A stretch of 64,000 nt of DNA, taken from positions 1 to 64,000 of the forward strand of contig NC_050720.1 in the NCBI RefSeq assembly GCF_013402915.1, read 5' to 3'. The position numbers were made by a program, and so were the translations under genes. The first letter of the stretch is position 1. The number at the start of each line of letters is the position of its first letter. Below, piece by piece: positions 21,275-31,542 of this stretch. The notes beneath the pieces are model-generated. The model was given only the letters and a program-made list of their open reading frames with translations, made no database searches and had not been told where the DNA came from. The stretch comes from Zygotorulaspora mrakii (Eukaryota > Ascomycota > Saccharomycetes > Saccharomycetales > Saccharomycetaceae).

Positions 21275-22177
21275 TTAAGATTTATACACTGTAGGATCGG
21301 CGTTTCCCCAAGTAACAACATCGTGGGAGGCTAGTTTGTCGAGAGCCTTCCATTCGCGTTCAGTCAGCGAGATGGATCCTGTGGATTTTGGCAATACAGC
21401 CAGATTTTGCTTGATTCTTTCCGATTTATTACTCTTTGCAAGAACAACGAATCCTTGCAGAAATGACCACTTCAACAGTAGTTCTATCTTGCTGACACCA
21501 CTCTCCTTCTCCAGTTCGAGAAGTTCAGGCTCGTTCAGTTTGTAGCCCTGAGTTAGGGGGGAATACGCTTCCGCTAAAATGTTATGGCGTCCGAGATACT
21601 CCCTAAGCTCTAGACGTGGTAGCCAAGGATGTAATTCGAGTTGATTCACTGCTGGTTTGATGGTAGCTTGAGCAAGCAGTTCTTCAAGGTGCTCGATCCC
21701 GAAGTTCGAGACCCCAATAGACTGAATTTTCAAGGATGCTTCGTTGGGATTCAAAACAGCCTCTTCTAGAGCTTTCCAGGTACCCAGTCTCTTTTCACGC
21801 GATGTTAGAGGAGAGTGGAGCAAAAGCAAATCCACGTATTTAATATATGGAGCGATATCTGCATTGATTTCAGATAGCGCACGTTTGGTTTCCTCGTAAC
21901 CTTGTTGTGTATTCCAAAGCTTTGTAGTGAAAAAAATTTCCTCTCTCGATGAACCCGTCTCCTTTAGAAATCTTGCGATTCCCTTGGCAACTTCAACTTG
22001 GTTGCCGTACACAACTGCTGTGTCAACATGCCTGTATCCAGCTTGCAAAGCTTGAAAGACTAATTCAGCCGTCTCTTCCTGGGACACATCATACACGCCG
22101 TAGCCTGTAACCGGAATTTGCTTCCCATTATTTAGGACATATCTTGTTTGCTGGTTGATTTCTAAAGAATGGCTCAT
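21275..22177 (-). CDS. Aldo-keto reductase (YJR096W-like)
   Basis: 300 residues from ATG 22177. An upstream in-frame ATG at 22249 adds 24 residues without family similarity, so the inner Met is preferred; S. cerevisiae YJR096W is 282 aa. The AKR catalytic tetrad is visible: Asp52, Tyr57 (DTAVVYGN), Lys86 (FTTKLWN) and His121 (LLLHSP). GVSNFG lies near residue 188 and AKSNKSERIKQN in the C-terminal NADP-binding part. It is a cytosolic NADPH-dependent reductase of aldehydes or ketones, and yeast relatives act on xylose and arabinose. It is an isolated gene, with an unknown small ORF and JLP1 upstream. Confidence 0.92.
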   Translation of the reverse strand: MSHSLEINQQTRYVLNNGKQIPVTGYGVYDVSQEETAELVFQALQAGYRHVDTAVVYGNQVEVAKGIARFLKETGSSREEIFFTTKLWNTQQGYEETKRALSEINADIAPYIKYVDLLLLHSPLTSREKRLGTWKALEEAVLNPNEASLKIQSIGVSNFGIEHLEELLAQATIKPAVNQLELHPWLPRLELREYLGRHNILAEAYSPLTQGYKLNEPELLELEKESGVSKIELLLKWSFLQGFVVLAKSNKSERIKQNLAVLPKSTGSISLTEREWKALDKLASHDVVTWGNADPTVYKS

Positions 22178-22328
22178 TGGATTAGATTGTAGATGTCGGT
22201 TATTTAATTCACCTGCAAAGGCAACCAAACCGTTGCCATATGTTATCACACATCGTAGCTTTATTTATACATAGTTCTTACAAGCCAAAGCAATGAATGG
22301 ATGGTGACGCGGACGTGTGAAAGATTTA

Positions 22329-22592
22329 CTAAAAGCGCTTACTGAAAGTTCCGTAAAACTGCTCCATGTCTTTAGGTAGAATTGCGGCTGTCTTCGAATC
22401 AAAAGGTGGCACCATTACTGAGGCTCTTTTCTCCGTGTCTTCGGGGTGTGTCTCGATCAAAACAGTACGCCGTATAATGAAATTTGGTCCAAGAAAAAAG
22501 AATCTCTCAAGAGTCCATAGAAATTGACATAGGGCATGATGTAGATGTTTCCTTGCACTTCTTGAATCGTTGCTCAGCATTTTGTTTAGCAT
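22329..22592 (-). CDS. Small hypothetical ORF (87 aa), uncertain
   Basis: ATG-started frame of 87 codons between the aldo-keto reductase and JLP1, on the same strand as both. It has a basic N-terminus, an aromatic patch ERFFFLGPNFIIRR and a mixed C-terminus ending FYGTFSKRF. Composition is protein-like and it overlaps no other gene, but no family is recognised. It could be a small real gene, a remnant of a larger one, or chance. Confidence 0.3.
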   Translation of the reverse strand: MLNKMLSNDSRSARKHLHHALCQFLWTLERFFFLGPNFIIRRTVLIETHPEDTEKRASVMVPPFDSKTAAILPKDMEQFYGTFSKRF

Positions 22593-22895
22593 TTTTAAAA
22601 AGCTTGTTAGGCATTGAAGTTTTGAAAGGTCTATTATGCTAAAGTTCGACTGATATCAAGATTAAAATAAAAGGAATTCGAGAACTGCCTTTCCTATTAG
22701 TAGATTTCTTATGTAAGCAATCCTATGAAAAAAATGCACATGTGCTTTTTTAATACGAGCACCAAGGGCTGCGTATTATTCGAGTTTTATACAGGTTGCT
22801 GTTGAAATGTATATACAGTTTGGACACGTGGAAAAGTGTGTTGAGTTCAGAAAACGCAGCTGGTACAGGACAACCAGTATATAATGTTTTCAACA

Positions 22896-24116
22896 TTATA
22901 AGCCACGTCCAACAGAAGATGGGTAATAGGTCTCATCGTTTAAGTGTTTCAGACTCTCGACCGGTCTTTCCCCTTGAGCTGTGATTCTAAAAGCGTGTCG
23001 ACGAATTGGTGCTTCCCAATCTATAACAGCAGAGTGTTGAACTCTACGATTGTCCCAAACAGCAACTGTGCCGGGTTCCCAGTTGGCTCTAAGCTGTAAA
23101 TCATGCGTGTTGTCTGCCAAGGAATACAGGAAATCCAATAATAAATTAGATTCTGGCTTTTTTAATTCAATGATCCTCCTGGAAAATGACTTGTTAACAA
23201 ATAAACATTTCTTCTTTAGCACTGGATGAACTCTAACCAGTGGATGGATATTTGTCACTGGATCCCTTCGTTGGATACCTCCTTGTATTTTTGAATCGTT
23301 AGCTTGTTCTTTGGAGCTATGGGTGACATGTAGCGTACTCAAAAAATCTTGAAAAGGCTTCGATAGCCTGTCGAAAGCTTCAATTGAATCTCCGAATAAC
23401 GTGTCACCACCGCCATCAGGACCTTCAAGGACATTAAAAAAGGTGTATGATGGTGGTTGTAATTCATAGGATACATCAGTATGCCAAAATATTGAAGAGT
23501 TCGAGTCGTAAAAAACTCTGTCAAATTCATCATGATCCGGTCTCCGAAAAGTAATATGTAATTCAGGGATATGCTCCGGATGACCACTAGTAGGATGAAT
23601 GTGTAGTTGGCCAAAATGTTTTCCATAATTTGCTGCATAGGCAGCTCCTTTCTCCGCCATATTTTGATTTCTCAAAAGCACAACTCCCCTCTGGGCAACT
23701 AATAGAGCTAATTCATCCTTTGCTGAATCAGAAAGCTCAGTAAGTTGAATTCCTCTTATTTCGGTACCCATTTTAGGCGTGACTTTTCTCGTATTGATCA
23801 GATGTTTCTTATTTTCAGGAAAGAGGTTAGGAAAATTGGGATCTGCTCTTAATGCAGGATCTTCATACTTGTGAAATTTCAGAGGTGGGTATTTTTCCTT
23901 GGTATCCCAAGTTGGCAAAAAATCTGGATATTTGGCCTGTTTTCTGTAGGACTCGTAGATTCTTAATAAGCCGTTTGGCGCTACTTCATCTTGTGTTGGC
24001 ATAAAATGTGTATCAAAATCCCCGTATGCACCGCTTTCTCCATATTTTAGGTGGAGAGCTCCAATGTTTTTAGCAATACACGAATTCTCTGAGATCGTTT
24101 CGAGTTCAGTAGACAT
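22896..24116 (-). CDS. JLP1: Sulfonate/alpha-ketoglutarate dioxygenase (Jlp1-type), copy 1
   Basis: 406 residues from ATG 24116; S. cerevisiae Jlp1 is 412 aa. TauD-family Fe(II)/2-oxoglutarate dioxygenase: the iron ligands His212-x-Asp214 (FWHTDVSYE) and distal His361 (VQHSAVIDW) are present, as is the 2-oxoglutarate-binding Arg in RRHAFRIT about 15 residues later. It oxygenates taurine, isethionate and other sulfonates (or alkyl sulfates), releasing sulfite for sulfur assimilation. It is the downstream member of a tandem pair with the copy at 25215, 1.1 kb apart, and each copy has its own promoter region. Confidence 0.93.
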   Translation of the reverse strand: MSTELETISENSCIAKNIGALHLKYGESGAYGDFDTHFMPTQDEVAPNGLLRIYESYRKQAKYPDFLPTWDTKEKYPPLKFHKYEDPALRADPNFPNLFPENKKHLINTRKVTPKMGTEIRGIQLTELSDSAKDELALLVAQRGVVLLRNQNMAEKGAAYAANYGKHFGQLHIHPTSGHPEHIPELHITFRRPDHDEFDRVFYDSNSSIFWHTDVSYELQPPSYTFFNVLEGPDGGGDTLFGDSIEAFDRLSKPFQDFLSTLHVTHSSKEQANDSKIQGGIQRRDPVTNIHPLVRVHPVLKKKCLFVNKSFSRRIIELKKPESNLLLDFLYSLADNTHDLQLRANWEPGTVAVWDNRRVQHSAVIDWEAPIRRHAFRITAQGERPVESLKHLNDETYYPSSVGRGL

Positions 24117-25214
24117 AATGCAATCGGATTTTAGCTATTCTTCTGTTATGGTGGTCAAGCATACTTTTTGCTAGGAAACTTTTGACAAGCAATTTCCCCC
24201 TCTCCTTTATAGTTTCCTCCAAAAAGTGAGCACAGTAACTACTGGCATGGAGCCACATCTGTATCACGCTATCTCCCTCTGTTGACGTATCAAGGACAGC
24301 TTTTTGTCTTGTGAAAATGATAAATTCGTAACTCGTTGTGGCGCGAGAGGTCCATCTTCACAAGTCTCGCTTGTAAATTGCCATGGCAACGGACTTCTGA
24401 AAAAATGTCATTTCGTAGGTGTTACTTTTATGAATACATCAACGTGATATAAAGTACCTGAAGTGGTTCAAGGACTAAGTTTGTAAGTTAACAGAAATAA
24501 AATGCAGTTGGCACACTGATATTTTCGCGCGGAATCTTTTCTCTTTGGTGCCACTGTCTTTCCTAGATTCTGAGTCGCCGGCCTCTCGCAGTCTCTGAAA
24601 AGCTCATCCGTGTGCTAATACCTGCTTGAGGCTAAACTTTATAATATTAATTGAGCATGATGAGCTTCAAATTTGTTAAATGCCGTGAAAACAGGATAAC
24701 AGCCTCAGGTGCGCGCTATTGCGCTTTGACCAATTGGTCAAGTGAGCTCTGCAATCGTTTTTCCAGCCTAAGTTGTGTGATTTAATCAGCCCTTCGATTC
24801 CTGCCAGTCTTGTTTATGAGCTAGCATGAGGAGCGACAATTAGTTGACAAAAACCCTTTAGGCTATGGCTGCTCATCATGTTATGGCAATATCGTTTAAT
24901 AGAATTATCACTAGTTTATACTTCTCCAGTACATGCTGAATACCTCAATAGCCAAAAAAAAAACATCTTTTATAAGTTGTTTCTCACAACAGCATTTGCT
25001 TGTACGATCGTGAAACGCATTTCCAGAAACTGCTTCATCTTACCCAGTAATATGTGATTTTATTAACGTTAAAACTGCTTTGCTCGGGTGTTTCGTCCTC
25101 TCAGCTCATATGAGCAGCATATTGTAACATATACGCACCTTATAAACAGTCACTGATGTGTGGAGTAATTTTCTTTTTTATATTCTAAATAATCGTAAGT
25201 AGGAGAATGATAAA
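24117..25214. other. Intergenic region between tandem JLP1 copies
   Basis: 1.1 kb with no gene. Promoter of copy 1: contains TGTGGCG (24337-24343), a partial match to the Met31/32 core, and a poly-A run near 24956. Confidence 0.45.
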
Positions 25215-26444
25215 TCAAACATTGTTGACAGGATCGGGGTAATAGCTGGGATCATTAAGGTATTTAGGATCTTCCACAGGTCTTTCACCTTGGGGGGTTA
25301 TTCTCACTGCATGTCTGCTGACAGGCTTTTCCCAATCTACAACGGCAGAGTGATGAACCCTACGGTTATCCCAAATTGCCACTGTATTAGACTCCCAATT
25401 TGCTCTCAACTGAATGTCATGTGTATTTCCTATTAGATCGAATAAAAACTTCAAGAGAAGATCAGACTCCTGTTTCTTCAACTCCACGATTCTTCTAGAA
25501 AAAGATGGATCAGCAAAAATACTCTTTCTCTTCAAAACTGGGTGATACCTGATTAATGGATGAATATAGGCGGAAGCCTTTCTTCTCTCAATACCACCCT
25601 GTCTTTTCGAGTGTTCTGCTTGTTCAATTCCACTGTGGACGACATGTAAACGGCTCAAAAAATTCTGAAAGGTTGGAGAAAGTCTCTCATAAGCTTCAAT
25701 TCCATCAGAAAACAACGTGTCGCCACCTCCATTTGGTCCTTCGAGTACAGTGAAAAAAGTATAAGAAGGCGGCTGCAACTCGTAAGAAACATCAGAATGC
25801 CAAAATATAGAGCTCGTTCTATCAGCGAACAACCTTTCGAATTCTTGTTCATCAGGCCTACGGTATGTTACATGTAGCTCGGCAACATCCTCCGGGTGAC
25901 CGCTGCTTTGATGGATGTGCAACTTTCCAAAGTGGCTAACAAAGTCTGCGACATATCGAGGACCTTTCTCTGCGAAATCCTGCTCTCTCAAAACAACAAC
26001 ACCTCTTTGAGCAATCAAAAGAGCCAGCTCATCTTTCGCAGCATCCGAAAGGTGAGATAATTGAATTCCCTTAATTTCAGAACCTAGTTTTGGTGTGATC
26101 GGCCTCACAGCAATTTCGTTTTCTTTATCTTTAGGAAACAGGTTTGAAAATGTTGGGTCCGCTCTCAAAGCAGGATCATCGTATTCATGGAAAGTCAAAG
26201 GTCCATACTTCTCATTCGGATCCCAACTGGGTAGGAAATCCGGAGCTTTTGCGGTAGCTCTGTACTTTGCATTAACTCTTAGAATACCATCGGTCGAACG
26301 TTCATCCTGGCCCTCGAAAAAATGTGTATCATGATTTCCTTCATCAACTGTTTTGTAGTTCAGTTTCAGAACTGAACTTTTGGGGGTTTGTTTGCCGGAA
26401 GCCACGGAATAAGAGTTTGTCTTGGTCTTTAAGGTTGCCGACAT
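25215..26444 (-). CDS. JLP1: Sulfonate/alpha-ketoglutarate dioxygenase (Jlp1-type), copy 2
   Basis: 409 residues from ATG 26444. The architecture is the same as copy 1, with iron ligands His216-x-Asp218 (FWHSDVSYE) and distal His365 (VHHSAVVDW). Both copies are intact and colinear but clearly diverged, so the duplication is not recent and substrate ranges may differ. It is divergent from the SOA1/YCT1-type transporter across 981 bp that carry a Met31/32-type site, which ties sulfonate oxidation to sulfur-compound uptake. Confidence 0.93.
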   Translation of the reverse strand: MSATLKTKTNSYSVASGKQTPKSSVLKLNYKTVDEGNHDTHFFEGQDERSTDGILRVNAKYRATAKAPDFLPSWDPNEKYGPLTFHEYDDPALRADPTFSNLFPKDKENEIAVRPITPKLGSEIKGIQLSHLSDAAKDELALLIAQRGVVVLREQDFAEKGPRYVADFVSHFGKLHIHQSSGHPEDVAELHVTYRRPDEQEFERLFADRTSSIFWHSDVSYELQPPSYTFFTVLEGPNGGGDTLFSDGIEAYERLSPTFQNFLSRLHVVHSGIEQAEHSKRQGGIERRKASAYIHPLIRYHPVLKRKSIFADPSFSRRIVELKKQESDLLLKFLFDLIGNTHDIQLRANWESNTVAIWDNRRVHHSAVVDWEKPVSRHAVRITPQGERPVEDPKYLNDPSYYPDPVNNV

Positions 26445-27425
26445 ATTATTTTGATGCCTGATCTATTGATTGGTGTTTGATTGGTTTGTTCTTATTAATG
26501 AAAAAGACGTTTGTAGCAGAGAAACATTCTGAATCGTGCTGCCTTATATACCTTTCATCAGCATTTTTGGCAAGTTGGAATGGTCGTATCTATTTAAATA
26601 GCAAGCCACATTCTTGAGCTCATGGCATTGAAGTCACTAGTGGGTAAACCATTCGGAACAAACTGTCTGTGCTATGTGACCAATAAAGAATATAATCAAG
26701 GAAAACATCACCTCATTTTTTTAGAAAACTTCAACAAACCTTAAAGCTTCGACCGATAACTTGCGAAATCTTACTGTTTAATACTTTTTTCAGAGAAATC
26801 AGCCCATATTGGACAGACAAACTAGTTTTCTTGAAGTTGCAAAACGACGCAAACTCGTAATGATCAGATACTCTTGCCTGCGCATTATCCCGATGCTCTA
26901 CTTCAGTCTTGGCTTCAAGGTTCGGGCCGCGCTTACATTGAAAGTGCTCGGCATGGACATTGTGTCTTATATAACTTTGAAAAAAAAGACACCGCATCTT
27001 CAAATTGTGTAACTCTAAGAATCTGCAGGAAAGAATGCCAAGCTGGATCGCTCGTTATGCTAGCCACAGCTAGGCATGAAAACTAAGTTCTTTTCTCTGT
27101 GAACCCAACGCTATGACTTCAAGGGATAGTTTGCTTTCGTTATTTTGTGGATCATTGTGTAGACTTATGAATAAACTGTGGAGAAGACATATAGTACTAT
27201 CCTCGAAAAACGTTTATTGCTTTCTATTAGTCAGTTCGTTCGAGCACATGAAATCTCATGAGGGGCACATCCCAGGAAACCGATATAACCCTCTCCTCTG
27301 CTGATATTGACGAATGCATGACCAAGATCTTGCAGTCCTCTATCGAATATAAATGAAAGGACATACTGGTTAAGTTTATCGGAATATTTTAGTTTGAGCT
27401 CACCACTGCTAAAGTATATACTACG
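26445..27425. other. Divergent promoter region, JLP1 copy 2 / sulfur transporter
   Basis: 981 bp with no supported gene. Contains AAACTGTGG at 27173-27181 and TATA-like sequence on the JLP1 side near 26543 (TTATATA). Confidence 0.5.
27173..27181 (+). promoter_or_regulatory. Met31/Met32-type site AAACTGTGG
   Basis: An exact AAACTGTGG lies about 245 bp upstream of the transporter ATG and 730 bp from JLP1 copy 2. This is the core bound by Met31/Met32, which recruit Met4 to sulfur-assimilation genes in S. cerevisiae. The match is seen directly; regulation is inferred. Confidence 0.5.
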
Positions 27426-29087
27426 ATGGTCACTTTTCCGTACAATAAAAAGGGGACGAAGAAAGAGAATGTCTTAGTCACTGAGGATACTCAGTCGACT
27501 GCTAGTTTGACGTCGCCAAGTGACTCGGAATCCCTTGGTTTTGGAAGCGTAAGCTCTGTACATATTTTCAACGACAGTAAAGTCGCTGATTACTATTTCA
27601 AGATATATGATGACTGCAAGTATGAATGTCGCAAGTATTTTGATCCAAAATTTCAATGGACTGCTAGTGAAGAGAGAAAGGTTGTTAGAAAAGTTGATCT
27701 TAGGGTGGCGTTCTGGGCAATGTGGATGTTCGCTGCTCTAAATATTGATAGAAATAACTTGTCTCAAGCTCTTTCCGACAATTTTTTGGACGATGTTGGA
27801 TTGACAACTGCCGATTATAACTTGGGTAATACTGTCAATCTAGTTTGCTTCATTCTGGCCGAGATGCCTGCGCAGCTTATCTCTAAAAAAATTGGTCCAG
27901 ATCGATGGGTCCCTTTTGAAATGATTGCCTGGTCAATTGTGGCCATGTCGCAGGCCGCAATCAAAAATCGTAGTGGCTTTTTGGCAACGAGAGCCTTGTT
28001 GGGAATGTTGGAGGGCGGATTCATAGCAGATACCGTTCTGTGGCTTTCTTATTTCTACACAGGTAGTGAACTTACCATCCGCCTTGGCTACTTTTACGTG
28101 TCAGGACAGATAACCACAATTGTGATGTCCCTCGTCGCTTATGGTTTGTTGCAAATAAGAGCTGCTGGTATGGGAGGGTGGCAGTGGTTGTTTGTAGTTG
28201 AGGGGCTTTTTACGTTTATCATTGGTGTTATGTCCTATTTTTTAATGTCTCCTTCTGTTTCTCAAACCAAAGCGTGGTTTAGACCAAAAGGATCCTATAC
28301 TGAGAGGGAGGTAAAGATTGTGGTCAACAAACTACTAAGAGATGATCCTGCGAAGGGAGAGATGAATAACAGGCAAGCGGTTTCTTTTAAAAAATTGTTG
28401 ACTAGTCTTGCAGATTATAATCTTTGGCCGATGTATTTACTGAGTTATCTGGCTTGTATGGGACTTACGTCTACAAGTTCCTATCTAACCTTGATTTTGA
28501 GAAAGTTAGGATTTAGCACAGTAAACACAATCCTGCTCACAATACCCAAAACTGCTGGAGCTGCTCTCACACTCTTACTGATGAATTACTTGGCGTCTGC
28601 CACCAATCAAACACTTTTGGTAGCCATGTTGGAGCCCATCTGGGTTATCCCATGCGCTATTGCTCTGCGATGGTGGCCTGGATTGAATGTAAATGTATGG
28701 GCCACTTTTGCACTTCTGAATGTTGCACTTTCCTATCCAGCTTGTTATGCCAGTTTGCTAGCTCTGGTGTCCAAAAATTCTAATTCCGTTAGAAACAGAA
28801 CAATTTCTCAAACAATTATGAATATCATGGCACAGTTGTCAGCTATCACATGTTCAAACTTATATCAGCCACACGATGCACCACTGTATCATAAAGGTAA
28901 TGAAATCCTATTAGGCTTAAATGTAGCCACTTTTGTCGCATTGGGAGCTACAAGATACTACTATTCTCACCAAAATCAGCGAAGAGAAAAAATATGGAAT
29001 TCAATGGATTCCGAACAACAAGAACTTTACCTTCAAAATAGTGAGCAACTTGGGACTAAAAGGTTGGATTTCAGGTTTTCTCTCTGA
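27426..29087 (+). CDS. SOA1: MFS sulfur-compound transporter (Soa1/Yct1-like, allantoate permease family)
   Basis: 553 residues from ATG 27426, about 12 membrane segments. Dal5/anion:cation symporter family hallmarks are RNNLSQALSDNF (about residues 108-119), YNLGNTV, RALLGMLEGGF and a C-terminus RREKIWNSMDSEQQELYL...GTKRLDFRF very like S. cerevisiae YIL166C/Soa1. Soa1 imports sulfonates and inorganic sulfur anions; the paralogue YLL055W/Yct1 imports cysteine and lies near JLP1 in S. cerevisiae. Here the transporter faces a tandem JLP1 pair, so sulfonate uptake is the likely role. The Soa1 versus Yct1 assignment is by eye. Confidence 0.8.
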   Translation: MVTFPYNKKGTKKENVLVTEDTQSTASLTSPSDSESLGFGSVSSVHIFNDSKVADYYFKIYDDCKYECRKYFDPKFQWTASEERKVVRKVDLRVAFWAMWMFAALNIDRNNLSQALSDNFLDDVGLTTADYNLGNTVNLVCFILAEMPAQLISKKIGPDRWVPFEMIAWSIVAMSQAAIKNRSGFLATRALLGMLEGGFIADTVLWLSYFYTGSELTIRLGYFYVSGQITTIVMSLVAYGLLQIRAAGMGGWQWLFVVEGLFTFIIGVMSYFLMSPSVSQTKAWFRPKGSYTEREVKIVVNKLLRDDPAKGEMNNRQAVSFKKLLTSLADYNLWPMYLLSYLACMGLTSTSSYLTLILRKLGFSTVNTILLTIPKTAGAALTLLLMNYLASATNQTLLVAMLEPIWVIPCAIALRWWPGLNVNVWATFALLNVALSYPACYASLLALVSKNSNSVRNRTISQTIMNIMAQLSAITCSNLYQPHDAPLYHKGNEILLGLNVATFVALGATRYYYSHQNQRREKIWNSMDSEQQELYLQNSEQLGTKRLDFRFSL

Positions 29088-29704
29088 AATTGCTTATGAA
29101 TGACCCAAGCCCTGCAAGCTCCATGTAAATATATTTATATATATATTCTTTTAGCAAATAAACTCATTATTAGAAAAACAAACAGCCATGCCCAAACAGA
29201 ATATGCTTACAACAATTTTTTTTCTAACTATCGTGAGATTTATTTTTTGTAATCATTTCATTGTATTCAAGAAAAAAATTAGAAGTGAGAGAGAGTACTG
29301 ATAATCCAAAAAACTATTATTACAGCAACCTAAGTTTTAGCATTGAGCCTGTAATCTTTAACTACCTTTGCAGTGCTGGCCGCAGATAGGATGAGCACCG
29401 CCGCGCGGAGGAATGCTCCGAAATGCGTTTCAGTCAATATACCCTTGCAGATAGACATAACTTAAATGCAAAGTTTCTTTGGCATAGCTGAGGTTAGCCG
29501 TGGACACAGCTTTACTTCTGGGTTGTGTACCATATTAAGGGCTGTAAAATATTCGAGTTTCAAAGAGATAGTCGGTGCTGGAAATCCTGCATGCGTCACA
29601 CGGCTCATCGACAAGCCATCTTGCTTAAATTATAAAAGGTGTAGATTTTTGAAAAGTATCGGATACTATTAGTACGTGGCATATTTATAAACAACACCAG
29701 TCTG
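29088..29704. other. Intergenic region
   Basis: 617 bp between the transporter and the HPA-type gene. A TA-rich 3'-end region lies near 29128-29146; TTTATAAA near 29686-29693 is just upstream of the next ATG. No gene seen. Confidence 0.45.
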
Positions 29705-30163
29705 ATGCCCGATTCAATTATTATTAGGCAGGTTCAAGAGGGAGACCAGCGTGAATGGGAACGTCTCTGGAAGCTATTTCAAATTTTTCACAATGTCACT
29801 CCAACAGATGAGTTGAGTAAAGCTAACTTCCAGCGGTTCTTGGACCCTCAAATCAAAATGTGGGCAGCATTGGCTATCGATTTAGAAACTGGAAAAGCTC
29901 TTGGTATGGTCAATTATTTTAGTCATATCACCACCTGGGCTACTAAGGATAAGATCTTGTTAAACGATCTATACGTTGACGAAACTGCAAGGGTCAGAGG
30001 CTTGGGAAGACAGCTCGTCCAATATGTATATGATGAAGCAGATAAAATGAACACCCCGCACGTATACTGGTGTACCGACTACTTCAACCATAGAGCCCAA
30101 ATTCTCTATACCAAAGTTGGCTATCAGACTTCCAGAGTCATTTACAGAAGGACAGGCCATTGA
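29705..30163 (+). CDS. HPA3: GNAT acetyltransferase, Hpa2/Hpa3 family
   Basis: 152 residues from ATG 29705; S. cerevisiae Hpa2 is 156 aa and Hpa3 179 aa. The GNAT acetyl-CoA motif R-x-x-G-x-G appears as RVRGLGRQLVQYVYDEAD (about residues 98-115), preceded by LNDLYVDE. The C-terminal HRAQILYTKVGYQ block matches the family. Hpa3 acetylates D-amino acids, and Hpa2 was described as a histone/polyamine acetyltransferase in vitro. Which of the two this represents cannot be decided. The TTTATAAA just upstream is the probable TATA element. Confidence 0.88.
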   Translation: MPDSIIIRQVQEGDQREWERLWKLFQIFHNVTPTDELSKANFQRFLDPQIKMWAALAIDLETGKALGMVNYFSHITTWATKDKILLNDLYVDETARVRGLGRQLVQYVYDEADKMNTPHVYWCTDYFNHRAQILYTKVGYQTSRVIYRRTGH

Positions 30164-30402
30164 ATGTAAATCTATCTCTGCTTGAACTATATTACGCTGA
30201 ATATTTATTTTGAATTAGTTTCATTTTATGCTAAAGTTTATCTTAGAACATGGAAAGTGGTATGTGTCACAAAAACTATGCTTTGTTATAATGAGCATGA
30301 TTGATTTTGAACGCAAATGAAAGCCTTAGTAAAATATATCACGCCCCATTATAGGACATTTCCTACATTCTTTCGACAATTAACTGACTAAAACAGGTTC
30401 TT

Positions 30403-31542
30403 TTATTTTTTATACATATCTTCCATTTTTTCCCTAAATAGACTCTTACATTTCGCTTTAGCGACCACAAAAGATGGAATACTCACGGTTCCAAGAAAAG
30501 GCACCGGAAACTGACCAAACCCTGTTTTGGGTCCAAGTGAAACAGCACCCGGAGTTTCACCAATTTCATAGCAGCTACAGCTTGCTAGTTTAGCATTCGC
30601 ACCCTCCTTCATGAACGAGATAACGTTTTTAGTTAAAACATCAACCCAGTTATCTCTTTTCATAATTCCATGATATCTGAAATTGGTGACGTCTCCAATG
30701 GCGAAAATATTTCCTTCTTTACAGGCATTTACTTGAAAATTAGTTTGCACCTGGACGAAACCCCTATCGTCGCAAAAATCGGCGATATGGTTAGTTGGTA
30801 CGTTTGGTGCAATTCCAACTCCCCTATAAATCAAGTCCGCCCTGATATGTTTAGATGCGTCATCTCCCAAAATTATTTGATTTGGATCATCATCGGAAAT
30901 CGTCCCTCTTGCATTTAGATAGAGTTTGATACCGTTGCCAGAGAGGTAATCTGTAACTTTCGACCTTACTGTGTCGCCATATAAGCCATTAGCTGGCAAA
31001 AGTTTGTCCGAGTTGTGGATTATAGAGATGCGTCTCTTACCAGACTTGATTTCGTCTTGATATTTGAACAGCAGCTCACCGACAATCTCGGAATTGACAA
31101 AACCACCTCCAATAAAAGCAATGTGCTCAGCTTCCTGAACTCTAGAGGCTTGCTTGTCTAAATAAGTCTTGTAGTCATCGCCAAATGCGAACGTTGAACC
31201 AATCGGATCGGGCCATTTCGAGCCCGTTGCAAGAATCAGCACATCAAAATCCAAAACTGCTTCTGATTCCAAAATCAAATTGCTGGTGTTGAAGCTGACC
31301 ACTTTGTCTTTGATCGTCTCAACTCCAATGTCAATGACGTCTTTGAGAGGCAAGATCGAGCTCGAATAGTCCCTCGACACAGTTAAACGCACAGCAGATG
31401 GTAAGAAATATACATAATCTGACAGAGTTACCAGTTTGACTCTGTAAGAGGTGGCGTCCAGCTCTCTAGATAAATGATTTGCCACAGAGACACCAAATAC
31501 TCCAGCACCAACGACTGCTATAGTTTTCTTTTCAATTTCCAT
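30403..31542 (-). CDS. AIF1: AIF1-like FAD/NAD(P)H oxidoreductase
   Basis: 379 residues from ATG 31542; S. cerevisiae Aif1 is 378 aa. Pyridine-nucleotide-disulfide oxidoreductase fold: the FAD-binding GAGVFG is at residues 12-17, LATGSKWP near 105, the second dinucleotide motif IGGGFVNSE near 143-151, and the FAD-phosphate motif NIFAIGDV near 288. No redox CxxC pair is seen, consistent with the AIF/FSP1/Ndi-related group. S. cerevisiae Aif1 is a mitochondrial protein linked to cell death; fungal relatives act as quinone or NAD(P)H oxidoreductases. The physiological substrate is uncertain. Confidence 0.88.
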   Translation of the reverse strand: MEIEKKTIAVVGAGVFGVSVANHLSRELDATSYRVKLVTLSDYVYFLPSAVRLTVSRDYSSSILPLKDVIDIGVETIKDKVVSFNTSNLILESEAVLDFDVLILATGSKWPDPIGSTFAFGDDYKTYLDKQASRVQEAEHIAFIGGGFVNSEIVGELLFKYQDEIKSGKRRISIIHNSDKLLPANGLYGDTVRSKVTDYLSGNGIKLYLNARGTISDDDPNQIILGDDASKHIRADLIYRGVGIAPNVPTNHIADFCDDRGFVQVQTNFQVNACKEGNIFAIGDVTNFRYHGIMKRDNWVDVLTKNVISFMKEGANAKLASCSCYEIGETPGAVSLGPKTGFGQFPVPFLGTVSIPSFVVAKAKCKSLFREKMEDMYKK

